Origin: Motiliproteus sediminis
Lineage (GTDB): Bacteria; Pseudomonadota; Gammaproteobacteria; Pseudomonadales; Balneatricaceae
DNA length: 64,000 nucleotides
Direction of reading: 5' to 3'
NCBI RefSeq assembly: GCF_017912535.1
Contig: NZ_JAERQK010000003.1
Location: 389,074 to 453,073, forward strand
In this document: positions 61,850 to 64,000 of the stretch, in pieces
How the letters are laid out: the number at the start of each line of letters is the position of its first letter
How positions within the stretch are numbered: position 1 is the first letter of the stretch
The notes under the pieces: model-generated
Seen by the model: only the letters and a program-made list of their open reading frames with translations
Database searches by the model: none
What the model was told of the DNA's origin: nothing
Translations under genes and position numbers: made by a program

Positions 61850-61871
61850 TTGTGCGGTCATGTCAGCCCGA

Positions 61872-62999
61872 TTAACCACGGTAATAGCGCTGCGGTACAA
61901 ACGGCATTTTGGCCACGGTCATCGCCAATGGTTTGCCGCGCACCATGGCGTAAACCTCGGTGTCGAGGGTGGCGTATTCGGCACTGAGGTAACCCATCGC
62001 CACCGGATAACCGGCGCTCGGGCCCAGCGTGCCGCTGGTTACGGTGCCGATGGCCGCTCCGTCGGCGTCCACCAGTTCGGTGCCTTCGCGCACCGGTGCG
62101 CGCGACTGGCCAATCAGACCGACGCGCTTGCGTGCAACCGCTTTGGTGCGGATCTGTTCCAGCACTACGGCGGCACCGGGGAAACCGCCTTCGCGCTCAC
62201 CGCCGCTGCGGCGACAGGGGCTGATTGCCCAGATCAGGCTGGCTTCAATCGGCGTGGTGGTGGTGTCGATATCATGACCGTACAGGCAGAGGCCGGATTC
62301 AAGCCGCAGTGAGTCGCGTGCGCCGAGGCCGATCAGTTCGACTTCAGGTTCTGCCAGCAGCAGCTCGGCGAAACGGAGTGCATCGGCGGCGGGCACGGAT
62401 ACCTCAAAGCCATCCTCACCGGTGTAGCCGGCACGGCCGATGAAACAATCAATGCCGGCGATGGCCATGGAGCGGTAGTCCATAAACACCATATCGCTGG
62501 TTTCCGGGGCCAGTCGGGCCATCACCGCAGCGGCCGCGGGCCCTTGAATGGCCAGTAGTGCCCGATCATCCAGCACCTCAATGGTGACCGAGGGCCCGAG
62601 ATTGGCTCGCATGTGCGCGATGTCCTGAGTTTTGCAGGCAGCATTGACGACCACCAACAACGAGTCGCCCAGATTGCTCACCATCAGGTCATCCATAATG
62701 CCCCCCTGGTCATTGGTAAACAGCGCGTAGCGCTGCTTGCCTGCCGGCAGGCCGATGATGTCTACCGGCACCAGCTTCTCCAGTTGAGCGGCTGCGTCAG
62801 CCCCGGTCAGATGCACCTGACCCATGTGGGAAACGTCAAACAGGCCTGCTTTTTCACGCGTATGCAGGTGCTCTTTCTTGACCCCCAGAGGGTACTGCAC
62901 TGGCATTTCGTAACCGGCGAAAGGAACCATCTTGGCGCCTTGGGCCAGATGGAGGTCGTACAACGGAGTTTTGGCAAGGGTCTCGGTTGGGGCTGTCAT
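61872..62999 (-). CDS. gcvT: Aminomethyltransferase (glycine cleavage T protein)
   Basis: 375 residues. Folate-binding and T-protein motifs: FAGYEMPVQYPLGVKKEH, GLFDVSHMGQV, AGYTGEDGFEV, LGARDSLRLESGLCLYGHD. It transfers the methylene group from lipoyl-GcvH to tetrahydrofolate. gcvH and gcvP are not in the window. It follows the amino-acid symporter gene by 60 bp; only a short hairpin and no riboswitch lies between. Confidence 0.96.
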   Translation of the reverse strand: MTAPTETLAKTPLYDLHLAQGAKMVPFAGYEMPVQYPLGVKKEHLHTREKAGLFDVSHMGQVHLTGADAAAQLEKLVPVDIIGLPAGKQRYALFTNDQGGIMDDLMVSNLGDSLLVVVNAACKTQDIAHMRANLGPSVTIEVLDDRALLAIQGPAAAAVMARLAPETSDMVFMDYRSMAIAGIDCFIGRAGYTGEDGFEVSVPAADALRFAELLLAEPEVELIGLGARDSLRLESGLCLYGHDIDTTTTPIEASLIWAISPCRRSGGEREGGFPGAAVVLEQIRTKAVARKRVGLIGQSRAPVREGTELVDADGAAIGTVTSGTLGPSAGYPVAMGYLSAEYATLDTEVYAMVRGKPLAMTVAKMPFVPQRYYRG

Positions 63000-63022
63000 C
63001 AGCGTCTCCTGAATGTGTCAAT

Positions 63023-63049
63023 GATCAGCGGGCTGATGACCCGCTGATC
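63023..63049 (-). other. Intercistronic hairpin symporter / gcvT
   Basis: GATCAGCGGG/CCCGCTGATC, a 10-bp stem with a 7-nt loop and no U run. It may tune relative mRNA levels rather than stop transcription. Confidence 0.5.
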
Positions 63050-63059
63050 GGTTGGTTCA

Positions 63060-64000
63060 TTAGCTGGTCTGTTCACGTGCGGCGACGGACGCAGGATCGA
63101 AGTACTCCCGCGTCAGCTTGAACACCACCGGGCTCAGCAGTGCCAGCGCGATCAGGTTGGGGATCGCCATCATCGCGTTGAGGGTGTCCGCCAGCAGCCA
63201 GACAAAGTCCAGGCCGATCATAGCGCCTACCGGTACCGCCACAATCCACAGAATGCGGAAGGGTACGATCACTTTCACCCCGAACAGGTACTCGGCGCAG
63301 CGCTCGCCGTAGACACTCCAGCCGAGAATGGTGGTAAAGGCGAAGATCGCCAGCGAGATCGCCACCAGATAGTTACCCACACCCGGCAGGGCGTCGGCAA
63401 AGGCCATGGAGGTCAGCGCTGCACCGGATTCACCGCTGGTCCAGGTGCCGGAGGTGATGATCACCAGGCCGGTGATGGAGCAGATGATGATAGTGTCGAT
63501 AAAGGTACCGAGCATGGCGATCAGCCCCTGGCGTACCGGGTTGTTGGTCTGCGCCGAGGCGTGGGCGATCGGTGCACTACCGAGACCGGCCTCGTTGGAG
63601 AAGATACCGCGGGCCACACCAAAGCGGATCGCCGCCCAGACCGCCGCCCCGGCAAAGCCACCTTCGGCTGCGGTGCCGGTAAAGGCGTGGGTAAAGATCA
63701 GGTCCAGCGCTGCCGGAATCGCTTCGGCGTTGATCGCCAGCACGGTCAGACCGGCCAGCAGGTAGGCGATCGCCATAAAGGGCACCAGCGTGCCGGCCAC
63801 GCTACCGATCCGCTTGATCCCACCCAGCAGCACCGCCGCGGTCAGCACCATCAGCACCACGCCGGAGATCCACAGTGGCAGGCCGAAGTTGGCTTCCAGT
63901 ACCGAGGCCACGGAGTTGGACTGGACGGTGTTGCCGATGCCGAAGCCGGCGATGGTGCCGAAGATGGCGAACAGGGTGCCCATCCAGGCCCATTTTTTAC
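63060..64000 (-). CDS. Alanine/glycine:cation symporter family protein, partial
   Basis: The 3' part of an AGCS (sodium:alanine/glycine symporter) gene; it runs past base 64000, so the N-terminus is missing (about 312 residues visible, beginning KKWAWMGTLFAIFG). Family hallmarks include ARGIFSNEAGLGSAPIAHA, SITGLVIITSGTW and GWSVYGERCAEYLFG, with about eight membrane helices visible. It imports glycine or alanine with Na+. Its position before gcvT suggests glycine as substrate. The Na+ gradient could come from the NQR pump. Confidence 0.92.
   Translation of the reverse strand, partial: KKWAWMGTLFAIFGTIAGFGIGNTVQSNSVASVLEANFGLPLWISGVVLMVLTAAVLLGGIKRIGSVAGTLVPFMAIAYLLAGLTVLAINAEAIPAALDLIFTHAFTGTAAEGGFAGAAVWAAIRFGVARGIFSNEAGLGSAPIAHASAQTNNPVRQGLIAMLGTFIDTIIICSITGLVIITSGTWTSGESGAALTSMAFADALPGVGNYLVAISLAIFAFTTILGWSVYGERCAEYLFGVKVIVPFRILWIVAVPVGAMIGLDFVWLLADTLNAMMAIPNLIALALLSPVVFKLTREYFDPASVAAREQTS

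Noticed and set aside
63000..63059. Glycine riboswitch before gcvT
   Set aside because: Only 60 bp are available and they hold a simple hairpin.

Overview
The window is a stretch of chromosome from a free-living gammaproteobacterium with fairly high G+C. Core genes are in orders typical of the Pseudomonadales/Oceanospirillales side of the class: miaB-phoH-ybeY-corC-lnt, leuS-lptE-holA, and csiV-mfd facing gap followed by nqrABCDEF-apbE-nqrM and sthA, an order also seen in Pseudomonas. A sodium-pumping NADH:quinone reductase, type IV pilus genes and a large second-messenger gene set suggest a motile, probably aquatic or marine organism. I saw no tRNA, rRNA, CRISPR array, insertion sequence or prophage.

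Layout. 1-656: end of a minor-pilin operon (pilV, fimT). 797-4909: leuS-lptE-holA, with a terminator-like hairpin just before leuS. 5053-10837: a zinc-ribbon gene facing the miaB-to-lnt operon, which handles tRNA modification, rRNA maturation, Mg/Co handling and lipoprotein acylation. 11021-20703: a signalling and regulatory stretch with a DUF1820 gene, a DsbA-like/diguanylate cyclase fusion, ptsP (nitrogen-type PTS enzyme I), a PAS-GAF-GGDEF-EAL phosphodiesterase and a single-subunit molybdopterin oxidoreductase. 20996-36008: csiV-mfd, gap, the complete Na+-NQR operon with both maturation factors (ApbE attaches FMN, NqrM helps iron insertion), and soluble transhydrogenase. 36064-36876: an orphan small protein and a c'-type cytochrome. 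37279-40082: a lower-G+C module of ABC ATPase, MacB/FtsX-type permease with a periplasmic His/Asp/Glu-rich loop, and a DUF3299 periplasmic protein, probably metal-related and probably acquired. 40331-43213: ytoQ, a TrmA/RlmD-like methyltransferase and pilU. 43547-50562: an HD-GYP protein, then a tightly packed operon of a membrane adenylate cyclase with predicted haem and [2Fe-2S] domains, MoxR ATPase, DUF58 protein and TgpA transglutaminase. 50567-59616: DUF3461, ygiQ, aceK, csp, a chemoreceptor, acpH, fpr and a ComFB-family gene. 59724-64000: an HCCA-isomerase-like gene, then a glycine/lipoate group read leftward (AGCS symporter, gcvT, lipA and an unknown protein coupled to lipA).

How the parts work together. 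NQR, SthA, Fpr, Gap, the cytochrome and the redox-domain cyclase are all tied to NAD(P)H or quinone redox state. c-di-GMP is represented by one intact diguanylate cyclase, one EAL enzyme, one HD-GYP enzyme and a possible ComFB-type receptor, in the same region as pilus genes (PilU, FimT, PilV) and a chemoreceptor. GcvT and LipA belong to one pathway, because the glycine cleavage H protein needs lipoate. The two most distinctive items are the His-rich ABC/DUF3299 module and the predicted redox-sensing adenylate cyclase whose end overlaps the start of moxR. Functions are read from motifs and remembered families; no database search was possible.
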